Shown here: positions 25,953-34,603 of the stretch, piece after piece
Position numbering within the stretch: the first letter of the stretch is position 1
Layout of the letters: each line of letters opens with the position of its first letter
Origin: Pontibacter sp. Tf4
Lineage (GTDB): Bacteria; Bacteroidota; Bacteroidia; Cytophagales; Hymenobacteraceae
Length of the DNA stretch: 64,000 nt
Direction: 5' to 3'
Assembly (NCBI RefSeq): GCF_014212495.1
Contig: NZ_JACKZC010000006.1
Coordinates: 1 to 64,000, forward strand
Position numbers and translations under genes: made by a program
Notes under the pieces: model-generated
Seen by the model: only the letters and a program-made list of their open reading frames with translations
Told to the model about the DNA's origin: nothing
The model's database searches: none

Positions 25953-26738
25953 ATAAAGAGGTTGGTTGTTGATTAGTTGGCTGGAGTAAAACATTGCTGT
26001 TTGCTGGTGCAAAACACGGCCAGAACTATAGTTACCTGAAAGTGGCACCTGGCTGCGAAGGTCGACTGCACGTTATAAAGCAACCGAAGGAAAACGGTTG
26101 ATACAGCGCCCTGATGAGCAGGACGTGCAACAGCATGTTTCATAAATAGGGGGTAAAGGTTTGGCTATAAATTGAAATTTGATACTGAATACATGTAAGC
26201 TTCAGCTTTATGCTGAAACTGGTTTAATTTCATCGTTTTCGGTAGTAACTCTGGAAGCGGGAAAGCGGGGAGGGCTATATAGGTAGCACCTTAAAACCAA
26301 ACAGTTAAAACCCAAATACTATATATTTCAGGATGTTAACTGTAATGCAAATACCAAACTATAGTTCGGTTTCTGCTGAGGCTGAATACTTAAAGTAGAT
26401 CTTGTAATAAGAGCATTTAAATAGTAGCGCAAGTTATAGTTTAAGTTAGCGTCCATCCAATATAGAATTGCACTGGTTTGTCTCGTATTAAAAACGGACA
26501 CAAATAATTCCCGAAGAAGTGTTAATTACTATTGTAGCAGAAATGCTTTTGATAGGTCTGATTGGAAGCAAAAAGGGTTTAGCCCGAAAAGATGGCGATT
26601 GTAATGGAAGGACAAGAACTATAATTGCAGTTACGCTTACTCAACTTGTGTTATAAGCAAGCTCTTAACTGCTTTGCCTGTTTAATCAAGAGCAACTCCG
26701 GACAGGATAACACAACCTCTTTTTATCTGTAAGTAGCG
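25953..26738. other. Intergenic stretch between the adhesin operon and CRP-AraC gene
   Basis: No gene I can support. It contains perfect AACTATAGTT copies at 26024-26033 and 26357-26366 plus half-sites. It must hold the promoter of the adhesin operon, but no clean -7 element was seen. A frame at about 26513-26656 reads V-A-E-M-L-L-I-G-L-I-G and is vaguely MgtC-like, too short to call. Confidence 0.4.
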
Positions 26739-27719
26739 CTAAACTATAGTTTTCGAAGCTGCTAAATACTCCTTGGGGCTAATTCCTTCTGACTTCTTAA
26801 ATGCTTTGTAAAATCCGCTCCTCGAGGCAAAACCTGCTTGCAGGGCTAAAGCTTCGATGGTATAGTTTTGCAGAGAACCATCTTTCTCTAACTGCAATTT
26901 GAGGTATGCAATGCGGTAGTTATTTACAAAATCGTTGAAACTGGAGTTAGCAAACACGTTCAGTACCTGCGATAGTTTGTAGGAAGGAATCTGCAGCCTC
27001 GCGGCCAGATCATTGACTTTTAACGTCTTTTCTTTATAGCATTCAGACGTAAGCATGAATTGCTCTACCCGCTGAAGCAGGTATCCGCCATCCTGGTCCT
27101 GTTCCTTAACTTTCGCCTGCTTTATGATCCGTGATAGTGTTTCCGGCTTCATGTCCAGGAACGAAGCAACACACTTCAGGGGTAGCCGTTCGATGTACCC
27201 GGGCTTGGAATTTACAAAGTATAAGTAGCGCTCTGTCGCATTTCCAACACGAATAACATGCGTCCTCTCCTGTGCATCGCGGTAATAATTCTCGTACACC
27301 TGCCGGATAATATAATTCAGGTCAAAATAGCGCTTATACCAGTCCTGTAATATATCGGTATGTACGCCCAGCACAAGCGTAGGCTCTATGGCAACTATAG
27401 CTTCCCGGGATGGTTGCTCGCCGTACAGCCCCGACAAGGAACTGACAAACTCGTTCTCGACCGAAATATAGGTAGTAATCCTTTTCCGTTTGTGTGTGGA
27501 GTACGCCATAAGCGCACCTTCTCTTATAAAGTACATGTAATTGCACCTGCCCCCTTCGTACAGCAGGTGCTCCCCTTCCTGTAGTTGTATCGATATAGCG
27601 TGTTTATAGAATTCGTTCTGTAGTTCTAAGCAGACAGGGTGTTGGGTAGCAAGCAGGGCAAGAATGTAGGTAATATCATCCGGATCTGCTGGCTTAAACT
27701 GTAAAGGCTTTTCACGCAT
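26739..27719 (-). CDS. CRP-like sensor fused to AraC-type DNA-binding domain
   Basis: A 326-residue regulator. Residues about 30-130 look like a cyclic-nucleotide-binding/CRP jelly roll (E-G-E-H-L-L-Y-E-G-G-R-C, F-I-R-E-G-A-L-M-A-Y). Residues about 175-215 keep a CRP-type helix-turn-helix remnant (L-P-L-K-C-V-A-S-F-L-D-M-K-P-E-T-L-S-R-I-I). Residues about 235-322 are an AraC/XylS pair of helix-turn-helices (L-A-A-R-L-Q-I-P-S-Y-K-L-S, then A-L-Q-A-G-F-A-S-R-S-G-F-Y-K-A-F-K-K, G-I-S-P-K-E-Y). CRP-like N-termini normally pair with only one winged helix-turn-helix, so this looks like a two-reader fusion. The last codons (K-T-I-V-stop) are written as the AACTATAGTT palindrome. Upstream, at 27822-27854, is a phased repeat that may be its operator. 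The target genes are unknown. Confidence 0.85.
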   Translation of the reverse strand: MREKPLQFKPADPDDITYILALLATQHPVCLELQNEFYKHAISIQLQEGEHLLYEGGRCNYMYFIREGALMAYSTHKRKRITTYISVENEFVSSLSGLYGEQPSREAIVAIEPTLVLGVHTDILQDWYKRYFDLNYIIRQVYENYYRDAQERTHVIRVGNATERYLYFVNSKPGYIERLPLKCVASFLDMKPETLSRIIKQAKVKEQDQDGGYLLQRVEQFMLTSECYKEKTLKVNDLAARLQIPSYKLSQVLNVFANSSFNDFVNNYRIAYLKLQLEKDGSLQNYTIEALALQAGFASRSGFYKAFKKSEGISPKEYLAASKTIV

Positions 27720-28035
27720 TTTGTTGATCCGGGATAGGTTAACACATCATCCTTAAAAGATAATTCAGAAGTAATTTCTTTCTACTTCAGGTAAATGTAA
27801 GTTAAATTTTAAATTTTATATGTAATTACTTTAATAGTTTGAGGTAATTACTTTGCAAGACTAATTCTTGATTTGGAGCTAAGTTTATACATCAAACTAT
27901 AGCGTAGCCATACCGGCTTATCTCATACTACCCTAAGCAGAGTAAAAGCCCGGTTGCAACAACGTATACTTAGGGAGAGGAATCGTTTCGCGTTTTTTTA
28001 TAATCGCAGTTAAACTGCGCGATATCGGCACCTGA
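27720..28035. other. Intergenic stretch with candidate operator
   Basis: AT-rich leader of the CRP-AraC gene. It includes the phased GTAATTAC repeat (27822-27854), an AACTATAG half-site near 27896, and a small hairpin CGCAGT/ACTGCG near the end of the DUF389 gene. No coding sequence seen. Confidence 0.5.
27822..27854. promoter_or_regulatory. Candidate operator: two GTAATTACTTT repeats 22 bp apart
   Basis: GTAATTACTTT occurs at 27822-27832 and again at 27844-27854. Each begins with the palindrome GTAATTAC, and the 22-bp spacing is two helical turns, as for a regulator binding one face of the DNA. It lies about 100-135 bp upstream of the ATG of the CRP-AraC fusion gene, so autoregulation is the simplest guess. 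Confidence 0.5.
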
Positions 28036-28944
28036 TCACCTTCTGGCAAAGCGGCGGATACCCTTACCTTTCATTCCCAAAACCAAGAATGTAAGACATG
28101 CAGCTAAAATCAACGTAGAAATATTGAGGCTGAAGGTTAACAAATGCTCTGCCCACGTATCTGCTGCATCAAACCCAAAAATTAATTTGAGTCCAAACCA
28201 GGCCGGATAAACTGAAATATGCGCCGTGGCAGCTAAGCCAATGAGTTCCCGGCGTCCGGCGTCGTCCATTGCGGCCAACGCCGCTGCAATACCGATAACA
28301 GCAGAAAGCACTATCCCGGCTAACGGGGTACCAAATTCTTCAAATCCGATGGGGGGATTGGTAAAGAGCGCGACACAAGCACCTGCAGCCACAATGAGGA
28401 CAGTAGTAACCAACAGCGCCAGAAGTCCCTGCCACAGAAAGCGCCATTCCCGAAGCTGTATACCCAAACCTATCCCGAGCATGTGGTGATGGTAAGGTAA
28501 AAACAAGAGACCGGCAATAATGAGCGGAAGCATATCCTCTACCATCCCGTAGGCAAGTAAAATAGCAGAGAGAAAAACCCTGCCAACAAGACTTTTTGTA
28601 ACCTGAGTAAATTGCCACAGCTCTTGATACACGTCTGTAGTAGGCCTTACAATCGGCCAGGTTTCTTCCTTAGGAGGTTCATCCCCAAATATCGACTCCG
28701 GATGCCGCACGGAGAAAGTGAATGTTTCAGGATCATAGATAGAAGAAACCATCAGGCTCTCCAGGAACTTCCTGGCTTTTGGTGTGGCGGTTTCGATCTC
28801 CACCACATCCAGTTCTGTTTGACTTTGGTTTGAGCTGTATTGGCGTGACTGTAGTATAGATACGTGCTCAATTTCAGACTCGAAAGCAATCTGAGCTATG
28901 TTCTTTCCTTGTCCGGAGGGAGCTTTTACTGTAACTAACCGCAT
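28036..28944 (-). CDS. DUF389 family membrane protein
   Basis: A 302-residue protein from the ATG at 28944 (M-R-L-V-T-V-K-A-P). A longer frame starting at 29091 adds 49 lysine-rich residues that do not fit the family and was rejected. Residues 1-85 are the soluble ferredoxin-like domain of DUF389 (V-T-V-K-A-P-S-G-Q-G, V-E-I-E-T-A-T-P-K-A-R-K-F-L). From about residue 115 there are six or so membrane segments (F-L-S-A-I-L-L-A-Y-G-M, L-P-L-I-I-A-G-L-L-F-L-P-Y-H-H-H, G-I-V-L-S-A-V-I-G-I-A-A-A-L). Family members are uncharacterised inner-membrane proteins. It stands alone, on the same strand as the CRP-AraC gene but 315 bp away from it. No function is assigned. Confidence 0.8.
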   Translation of the reverse strand: MRLVTVKAPSGQGKNIAQIAFESEIEHVSILQSRQYSSNQSQTELDVVEIETATPKARKFLESLMVSSIYDPETFTFSVRHPESIFGDEPPKEETWPIVRPTTDVYQELWQFTQVTKSLVGRVFLSAILLAYGMVEDMLPLIIAGLLFLPYHHHMLGIGLGIQLREWRFLWQGLLALLVTTVLIVAAGACVALFTNPPIGFEEFGTPLAGIVLSAVIGIAAALAAMDDAGRRELIGLAATAHISVYPAWFGLKLIFGFDAADTWAEHLLTFSLNISTLILAACLTFLVLGMKGKGIRRFARR

Positions 28945-29364
28945 TCTATTTTTTATTTTTTCACTGCCAGGCTTAGGAAACCTGCTTATCAGACAAGTAT
29001 ACTGTTCCGACTTGTAAGAGTTATTGGTTACCTGCCTCAGCTTACCAGCCTTTGGTTTAATACACTTAACAAACCCAATAACTATTTTCACTTTAAAAGA
29101 AGCAGGAGAGACACCATAAAAGCGGATTGCCTGATTGTGAAATCGCTGGTGCTATTAACGGTAGTTATATACTTCTACCAGCCTTATAGTTGGCGTCAAG
29201 CGTCATATGATGCAATTAACATTTATATAACATAGTTTGTCGATAATATTAAGATTTATCTATCTAACTTTATGACAGTTAATTTATTAAGCGTCAGTTA
29301 AAAATTTGATCTCGCTAATAGGCTTCTATTCCTATCCGTGAAATCAAAAAGAATTCTTTTACAA

Positions 29365-30645
29365 ATGTATTCCTTGCTCCTAAAATCGCTCCAACCTAAA
29401 GTCAGTTTGCTGTTAATTCTTTTTGGGATTTTACAGCCATTTAATAGTAAAGGCCAGATCATAATTTCCCAGGCGGATGTAGCTCTTGTGGAAAACTTTG
29501 ATGACATGGGCCAAACAGGCACTACTTTTCCAACAGGTTGGTCAGCTGTAAGGCATACCGGAGACAAAACCATCGGAGAGGCACTCACAATTTCTGTTTC
29601 TGATGGCTCGGGAGGGAGCCTGGAAGGAAAGATGTATAATGTCGGAACAACAAACGCAACAGACAGGGCCCTTGGGGCTTTGAGTTCGGGATCGACGGGG
29701 CCAAGGTTTGGAGCGGGATTTACTAACCAAACCGGAGTGCCTGTACTTTCAATCGAGTTGTCGGGAGTTATGGAGCAGTGGCGTTCAGGGTCTTCAAATG
29801 AGACAAATGAAGTTTACACATTTGAGTATAGTTTAAATGCCACCGGGATAAATGATGCTGCTGCAAGCTGGGTGCCATTACCAAAGATGGATTTAGCTGA
29901 AATACTTACTACTACTACAACTGCAGGTGCTGTGAATGGCAACCTGCCTGCCAACAGAGCGGCCATCTCCGGAAATATAGACTTAACCCTTGCAGAAGGG
30001 GATACCATCTGGTTCAGGTGGTCCGGCAAAGACGCCTCTCTTCTCGATGGCATGTACGCTATTGATGATCTATCAGTAAATTTCAGATCTGTTCGTAGTA
30101 TAAGCATTCTTCCTGTAGAGCTTATTTCTTTTACAGCAAAGCCACATAACAATGCTACCCGGCTTACCTGGATAACAGCCTCCGAAAAAAACAGCGACCG
30201 CTTTGAGATTGAACGAAGCCCTGATGGAAGACAATTCGAAACGATAGGAACCATAAGAAGTGCGGGCAACAGCAACATTAAAAATACCTATCATTTTGAG
30301 GATAGAAGACCGTTTTCCGGCACAGCATACTACCGCTTAAGGCAGGTAGATACAGATGGCTCGCATATGTATTCCAGAACAGTGCCGGTTAAGCGATCAC
30401 CTAGCAAGGAAGGTTTGCAACTATATCCAAATCCTGTACGGGATGTATTGTATGTATCTTTCAAGGACCATAAGGCCCCGGAAAAGATCTTTATTATAAA
30501 CCACTTCGGTAAAGTAATCAAGACTTTTGCCTGTACCGGTACTGAATACAACTATAGTTTACCCGTTTCGGACCTGCAACCTGGCAGCTACGTTTTAACA
30601 ACAAGTGAACGCAAAGAAACAGTTAAATTTCTTAAGCTGAATTAA
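29365..30645 (+). CDS. Secreted protein with T9SS type A sorting tail
   Basis: A 426-residue protein counted from the ATG at 29365. A GTG at 29338 would add nine residues in frame and is also possible; both give a hydrophobic leader ending S-K-G-Q. The body (about 40-250) is a beta-rich domain beginning V-A-L-V-E-N-F-D-D-M and resembles the N-terminal domain of Bacteroidota surface proteins. Residues about 255-340 are a fibronectin-like module (T-R-L-T-W-I-T-A-S-E-K-N-S-D-R-F-E-I-E-R-S). The last 75 residues are the type A sorting tail (L-Q-L-Y-P-N-P-V-R-D-V-L, then S-G-S/P-G-S-Y-V-L type strands ending V-K-F-L-K). It should be exported by the type IX system and anchored or released outside the cell. 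The ligand or enzyme activity is unknown. Confidence 0.85.
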   Translation: MYSLLLKSLQPKVSLLLILFGILQPFNSKGQIIISQADVALVENFDDMGQTGTTFPTGWSAVRHTGDKTIGEALTISVSDGSGGSLEGKMYNVGTTNATDRALGALSSGSTGPRFGAGFTNQTGVPVLSIELSGVMEQWRSGSSNETNEVYTFEYSLNATGINDAAASWVPLPKMDLAEILTTTTTAGAVNGNLPANRAAISGNIDLTLAEGDTIWFRWSGKDASLLDGMYAIDDLSVNFRSVRSISILPVELISFTAKPHNNATRLTWITASEKNSDRFEIERSPDGRQFETIGTIRSAGNSNIKNTYHFEDRRPFSGTAYYRLRQVDTDGSHMYSRTVPVKRSPSKEGLQLYPNPVRDVLYVSFKDHKAPEKIFIINHFGKVIKTFACTGTEYNYSLPVSDLQPGSYVLTTSERKETVKFLKLN

Positions 30646-30994
30646 GGTCATCATTTCTGGGGTAAGCTTCTACTCATTTACCGCTCAGGTGATGATGTGT
30701 AGCACCTGATTGTGCAGTGAATATATTTCAGCTATACTCCTACTTCATTCATCCCAATAAAAAGCTGGACAACACGCAGGTTTTAAACTTGTAAGCAATT
30801 ACCAGTCGGGTTCTATAGTTTATCCTCTCTGCCCGCTATCATAACCAGCTAATTTTCTGCAAATTGGCCGGTTTTCGTTGCTTCTAGAATTTCCGACACA
30901 GCCCCCTATCAATACCATACTTATAGTATAGTATTTTCCATATATTATACTTACATTGTGCTTTAATCTTTCCAACTATTTTAAACAAACACCT
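30646..30994. other. Intergenic stretch, no gene seen
   Basis: Separates the T9SS cargo gene from the DUF805 gene. It contains one CTATAGTT half-site near 30811 and a TATA-rich tract at 30920-30955 that may include the DUF805 promoter; no exact TAnnTTTG found. Confidence 0.4.
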
Positions 30995-31390
30995 ATGTCA
31001 AACATCTTCTCTTTTAGCGGACGAATCCGCAGAACCGAGTACGCCGTTACTCAAATCCTTACCTCTATGGTTATGTGCTTCCTGTTCTTTGTTTTCGGCA
31101 TCTCACTTTTCGCTGGGGAGTCTGCTGCCATGGGAGCCATCATCTTTTTTGGTGTTTCCATTCTGCTGGCATGCTGGATCAGCCTTGCTTCCGGTACCAA
31201 AAGATGCCACGATCGTGGCAATTCAGGCTTCTACCAGCTGATTCCTTTTTACGGACTCTGGATGCTGTTTGGGGACGGAGACCACGGCAACAACCGCTAC
31301 GGCGCAGACCCAAAGGGTCGGGTGAACCAGAATGACCTGTTCAGATCGTCTACACCTGCACCAGCAGAAGAAGAAATTCCGGCAATCTAA
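30995..31390 (+). CDS. DUF805 family small membrane protein
   Basis: A 131-residue inner-membrane protein from the ATG at 30995 (M-S-N-I-F-S-F-S-G-R-I-R-R-T-E-Y). An upstream ATG at 30956 was rejected because the F-S-x-x-G-R-x-x-R-x-E-(Y/F) motif normally lies at the very start of DUF805 proteins. Three membrane segments follow (about 20-45, 50-72 and a third after K-R-C-H-D-R-G-N-S-G-F). The conserved R-C-H-D-R-G and the C-terminal G-x-x-G-x-N-R-Y-G motif are both present. The C-terminal 20 residues are polar, rich in Pro, Ala and Glu. The family's function is unknown. A strong hairpin at 31441-31471 separates it from the convergent metallopeptidase gene. Confidence 0.9.
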   Translation: MSNIFSFSGRIRRTEYAVTQILTSMVMCFLFFVFGISLFAGESAAMGAIIFFGVSILLACWISLASGTKRCHDRGNSGFYQLIPFYGLWMLFGDGDHGNNRYGADPKGRVNQNDLFRSSTPAPAEEEIPAI

Positions 31391-31440
31391 ACAGAACCTA
31401 AAGCGCCTGCCTGGGATGATGCCCCGGATAGCCAGGCCAA

Positions 31441-31471
31441 CAACAAAGCCACATTTCGGGTGGCTTTGTTG
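31441..31471. terminator. Hairpin between convergent genes
   Basis: CAACAAAGCCAC (31441-31452) pairs perfectly with GTGGCTTTGTTG (31460-31471) across a 7-nt loop. It lies between the DUF805 gene and the convergent metallopeptidase gene and probably ends transcription from both sides, although the T-tracts are weak. Confidence 0.65.
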
Positions 31472-31515
31472 CTAAACTATAGCAAGTCTGGTTTAAACTA
31501 TAGTTACTATACTTA

Positions 31516-32415
31516 CTATAGTACTGGGGCATTAAACGTATCGCCCTGCGACACATCGCCTGTCTCAAAGCCCTTCCGGAACCAGCGCACGCGTTGGGCT
31601 GATGTACCGTGCGTAAAAGAATCCGGCACTACCCTTCCGGTGGCCTGCTTCTGAAGACGGTCATCCCCAATGGCACTTGCAGCATTCAGGGCTTCTTCCA
31701 GGTCGCCGGGCTCCATAAATCCTGTCGATTTTTGAGTATGGTGTGCCCATACGCCGGCATAAAAATCAGCCTGTAATTCTACCCTTACCATCAGCTGGTT
31801 AAATTCTGTTTCGGATAGCTGGCCACGCATGGCGTTTACCTGATCCATGGTACCGGTCAGGTGCTGTACATGGTGCCCTACCTCGTGGGCCACCACATAG
31901 GCCTGGGCAAAGTCTCCTGCTGCGCCAAACCTATCTTCCATTTCCCGGAAAAAGCTAAGGTCGATGTATAGTTTCTCGTCGCCGGGGCAGTAAAACGGCC
32001 CGGAGGCGGAGGAAGCAAGCCCGCAGGCAGAGCTTACCTGATCGGAGAACAGCACAAGCGTAGGATCCCGGTAGCCCTGAATGGTCTTGCTCCAGAAATC
32101 TTCGGTATCTGCCAGCACCACAGCCGTCTGGTCGGCAAGTTTTTGCTCTGCCGGGCTTGGCTCGTACCCGGTTGACTGGGCATACTGTGGTTCACCGCCC
32201 ATAAACTGCTGCAGCAGCGCCAAAGGGTTGGTGCCTGTCAGAAACATGATCACGACCAGTATTGCCACAATGATCAACCCTACTTTAGAGAAAAGCAAGC
32301 GGAACAACGGTACCAGCAGCATCGGGCTGATGCCCCTGCCACCTCCGAAACCACCTGCTCCCTGCCCCCTGCGGTCTTCTATGTTAGTACTTTTTCTTCT
32401 GCCTTGCCATTTCAT
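31516..32415 (-). CDS. ypfJ: YpfJ-type neutral zinc metallopeptidase
   Basis: A 299-residue protein of the PF04228 family. It has a basic, glycine-rich N-terminus (M-K-W-Q-G-R-R-K-S, G-G-F-G-G-G-R-G-I-S), one membrane anchor at about 35-60, and a periplasmic domain with the zinc motif H-E-V-G-H-H (HExxH) near residue 180. Other family motifs are present: F-Y-C-P-G-D-E-K-L-Y-I-D and A-S-A-I-G-D-D. Length is usual. Its stop codon lies inside a CTATAG motif (V-L-stop written GTA CTA TAG), and downstream DNA carries a dense cluster of AACTATAG sites. It stands alone and its substrate is unknown. The symbol follows the E. coli homologue. Confidence 0.9.
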   Translation of the reverse strand: MKWQGRRKSTNIEDRRGQGAGGFGGGRGISPMLLVPLFRLLFSKVGLIIVAILVVIMFLTGTNPLALLQQFMGGEPQYAQSTGYEPSPAEQKLADQTAVVLADTEDFWSKTIQGYRDPTLVLFSDQVSSACGLASSASGPFYCPGDEKLYIDLSFFREMEDRFGAAGDFAQAYVVAHEVGHHVQHLTGTMDQVNAMRGQLSETEFNQLMVRVELQADFYAGVWAHHTQKSTGFMEPGDLEEALNAASAIGDDRLQKQATGRVVPDSFTHGTSAQRVRWFRKGFETGDVSQGDTFNAPVL

Positions 32416-32788
32416 AAGGATTCATTTTAATGAAGTGAATGAAAGTAGAGCTGCTTGTTTTAAACACGGCAACTTATGAACTGTATAACGGTGAGTTGCT
32501 ATACTTGGATGCTTCCGATTTGTTTGCGATAGCAGAGGCTGACATAGCTTTCATATTCCCGGGTTTGTATCTGGAAACAGAAAGATGATGGCTGCTAACT
32601 ATAGTTGAAGGCCTGTTTTAAATAACTGCACTTTATAGTTGCGTAAGGCGTACCTGAAACTGCATACTGAAAATAAAACAAGGTGCCATCCTTTCTACGT
32701 ACTTCCAGTATACTCCAGGCTGCAATGTAACCTTTGATCCGATGGCAAAGCGCTGTTTAACAACCCGTACTCTTAAACATCAATTCCT
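32416..32788. other. Divergent intergenic stretch
   Basis: Lies between the leftward metallopeptidase gene and the rightward PAP2 gene. It contains a perfect AACTATAGTT at 32597-32606. A weak promoter-like TAACCTTTG at 32738-32746 has one base too many against TAnnTTTG. No gene seen. Confidence 0.4.
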
Positions 32789-33664
32789 ATGAAAAACATT
32801 TTTACAATCTGGCTTACTTTTATGCTGATGCTTGGTTCGTGTGGCCAGGAACTACTGGCGCAGGAAACAGATACGCTCAGAAAATATGAGAAATCGCGGC
32901 CCGATAGCTTGAAAGTCCCTTTTTATAAATCTAAACTGTTTAAGGCAACTATCATTCCGGCGGTGCTTATCGGGTATGGGGTGAGTACTATAAGGGATAA
33001 TGGCATTTACTCGAGTTATGATGCACGGGAAGATATACTGGAAGCCTATCCGAATTTTGATACCTGGCTTGACAACCCGCTCCTGGTAGCACCCTATGTA
33101 GAGCTGGCCCTTGTAAACCTGTTACAGGTAAAATCAAACAACGACTTTGTAAACACAGCACTGGTTACCCTCAAAGCCGAAGCAGTGATGGCTGCCCTGG
33201 TTTTCGGGCTGAAGGAAGTAACAAAACTGGAGCGGCCGAACGGCGAAGACAACAAAGCCATGCCATCCGGACATACGGCCCAGGCCTTCCTGGCGGCTTC
33301 AATCGTGCATACCGAGCTGCGCCACCACAGCCAGTGGTACGGAGTAGGCGCCTATGGTATAGCTACGAGTGTGGCAGCCATGCGTATGTTAAAAAACAAG
33401 CACTGGCAGTCAGATGTGTTTGTTGGGGCTGGCATTGGTATTTTATCCTCTCACCTTTCTTACCTTTCGCACCGCAACCGCTGGGGCCGGAAACCTTTCA
33501 CACTCATTCCAACCTACCAGCCGAACGCCGCCGGAGTAGCTTTGTACATTAGCCTGGATGAGCTGCAGTACCGCAGAAAGCCCCGCAGCACATCATCCGG
33601 TCATTCACGGCATTCCATCTTCCATGCGCCCGCTGGTAATACTTTAGCCGTTGGCCAACTATAG
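32789..33664 (+). CDS. PAP2-family phosphatase lipoprotein
   Basis: A 291-residue protein with a lipoprotein-type leader (L-G-S-C, cysteine near residue 18). It carries the three parts of the PAP2 phosphatase signature: K-x6-R-P (K-E-V-T-K-L-E-R-P), P-S-G-H (A-M-P-S-G-H-T-A-Q) and R-x5-H (R-M-L-K-N-K-H-W). Several membrane-like segments lie between. PAP2 enzymes remove phosphate from lipid phosphates such as phosphatidic acid or undecaprenyl diphosphate. The C-terminus is basic and ends V-G-Q-L, with the last codons CAA CTA TAG coinciding with the AACTATAG motif. It faces a second PAP2 gene on the opposite strand. The substrate is unknown. Confidence 0.87.
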   Translation: MKNIFTIWLTFMLMLGSCGQELLAQETDTLRKYEKSRPDSLKVPFYKSKLFKATIIPAVLIGYGVSTIRDNGIYSSYDAREDILEAYPNFDTWLDNPLLVAPYVELALVNLLQVKSNNDFVNTALVTLKAEAVMAALVFGLKEVTKLERPNGEDNKAMPSGHTAQAFLAASIVHTELRHHSQWYGVGAYGIATSVAAMRMLKNKHWQSDVFVGAGIGILSSHLSYLSHRNRWGRKPFTLIPTYQPNAAGVALYISLDELQYRRKPRSTSSGHSRHSIFHAPAGNTLAVGQL

Positions 33665-33699
33665 TAAGCCTGTAAAAGAGGCAGGCAGCGATATTATAA

Positions 33700-34572
33700 C
33701 TAAAAAATGAGCAGGGCACTAACGCCTCCAAATCTGATTCCGGGCTGCGGCGTGATTAACAGCTTTTGTTTCCGTATCTTCAGCTTTTGGTCCAGCACGT
33801 CATAAAGATACAGGGTTCCCTTTGCTGATACATACCCTACCAGGGCGCCTGCCAGCACATCGGTTGTCCAGTGGGCGTTATCGTGTATGCGCGATAAACC
33901 CACCAACGTTGCTACGCCATACGCTATGGGTGGTACGGCGGGATGCTCGTAACGGTAAACAGACGCGACGGAAGTTGCCATGGCAAACGCCGTAGTGGTG
34001 TGGGAAGAGGGCAAAGAGGTATGCGCCGGGCTCAGGGACGGGCCGTCAAAAAAATGATTATCATCGCCGCTGTTTGGCCTGTGCCGGTGAAACTGATGCT
34101 TTAATCCTTCTGTAATTCCGGCGCTCACCATAATACTACCCACTGCCAGAATGCCTGCTTTCTCCAGATTTTTATCTTTCAGGAGCATACCTGTTGCAGC
34201 AGCTGTAACAGCAAGCGGCAGCATATAATGCTGCCGGCCAAAGGGCTCTACCACAGTCGCAATCTTATCCCCAGCCTGCGACCTGTGAGAAAACATAAAC
34301 CGCTGAACCGGCTCATCCACCCAGGCAAAAGTTGCTGTCCAGACACCAACGCCGGCAACTATAAGAGCTCCGTTTTTTAATACAGATGCTTTCCGACCAC
34401 CACCCTGCGGCAACTGTACCGGAAGTACCTGTTGCAAGGTATCCACACTATGGCCATAACCAACCGTATCTATAGTTACTGGGGGCACCTGAGCATGCGC
34501 TGCCGTTACAATAAACAGCAGAAAACCTTGCAGAAAACGATACCTGCTACGATAAAGAAAAACCAGTTTCAT
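33700..34572 (-). CDS. PAP2-family phosphatase
   Basis: A 290-residue protein with a signal peptide (ending A-H-A-Q) and the PAP2 motifs K-x6-R-P (K-H-Q-F-H-R-H-R-P), P-S-S-H (L-P-S-S-H-T-T-T-A-F) and S-R-x5-H (S-R-I-H-D-N-A-H). Four or so hydrophobic segments surround them. It is the last gene of a five-gene leftward operon (thioredoxin, ApbE, DUF4266, DUF3570, PAP2), 31 bp after the DUF3570 gene. It is only distantly like the convergent PAP2 gene at 32789-33664, so this is not a simple duplication. A role in lipid or cell-wall carrier recycling is inferred from the family. Confidence 0.87.
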   Translation of the reverse strand: MKLVFLYRSRYRFLQGFLLFIVTAAHAQVPPVTIDTVGYGHSVDTLQQVLPVQLPQGGGRKASVLKNGALIVAGVGVWTATFAWVDEPVQRFMFSHRSQAGDKIATVVEPFGRQHYMLPLAVTAAATGMLLKDKNLEKAGILAVGSIMVSAGITEGLKHQFHRHRPNSGDDNHFFDGPSLSPAHTSLPSSHTTTAFAMATSVASVYRYEHPAVPPIAYGVATLVGLSRIHDNAHWTTDVLAGALVGYVSAKGTLYLYDVLDQKLKIRKQKLLITPQPGIRFGGVSALLIF

Positions 34573-34603
34573 ACGCCTGTAACTTATGAAAGAATAAGTA
34601 CTT

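Noticed and set aside
26513-26656. A short plus-strand frame with V-A-E-M-L-L-I-G-L-I-G, vaguely MgtC-like
   Set aside because: Only about 45 codons, ends early, no start codon or partner. Similarity is too weak to call a pseudogene.
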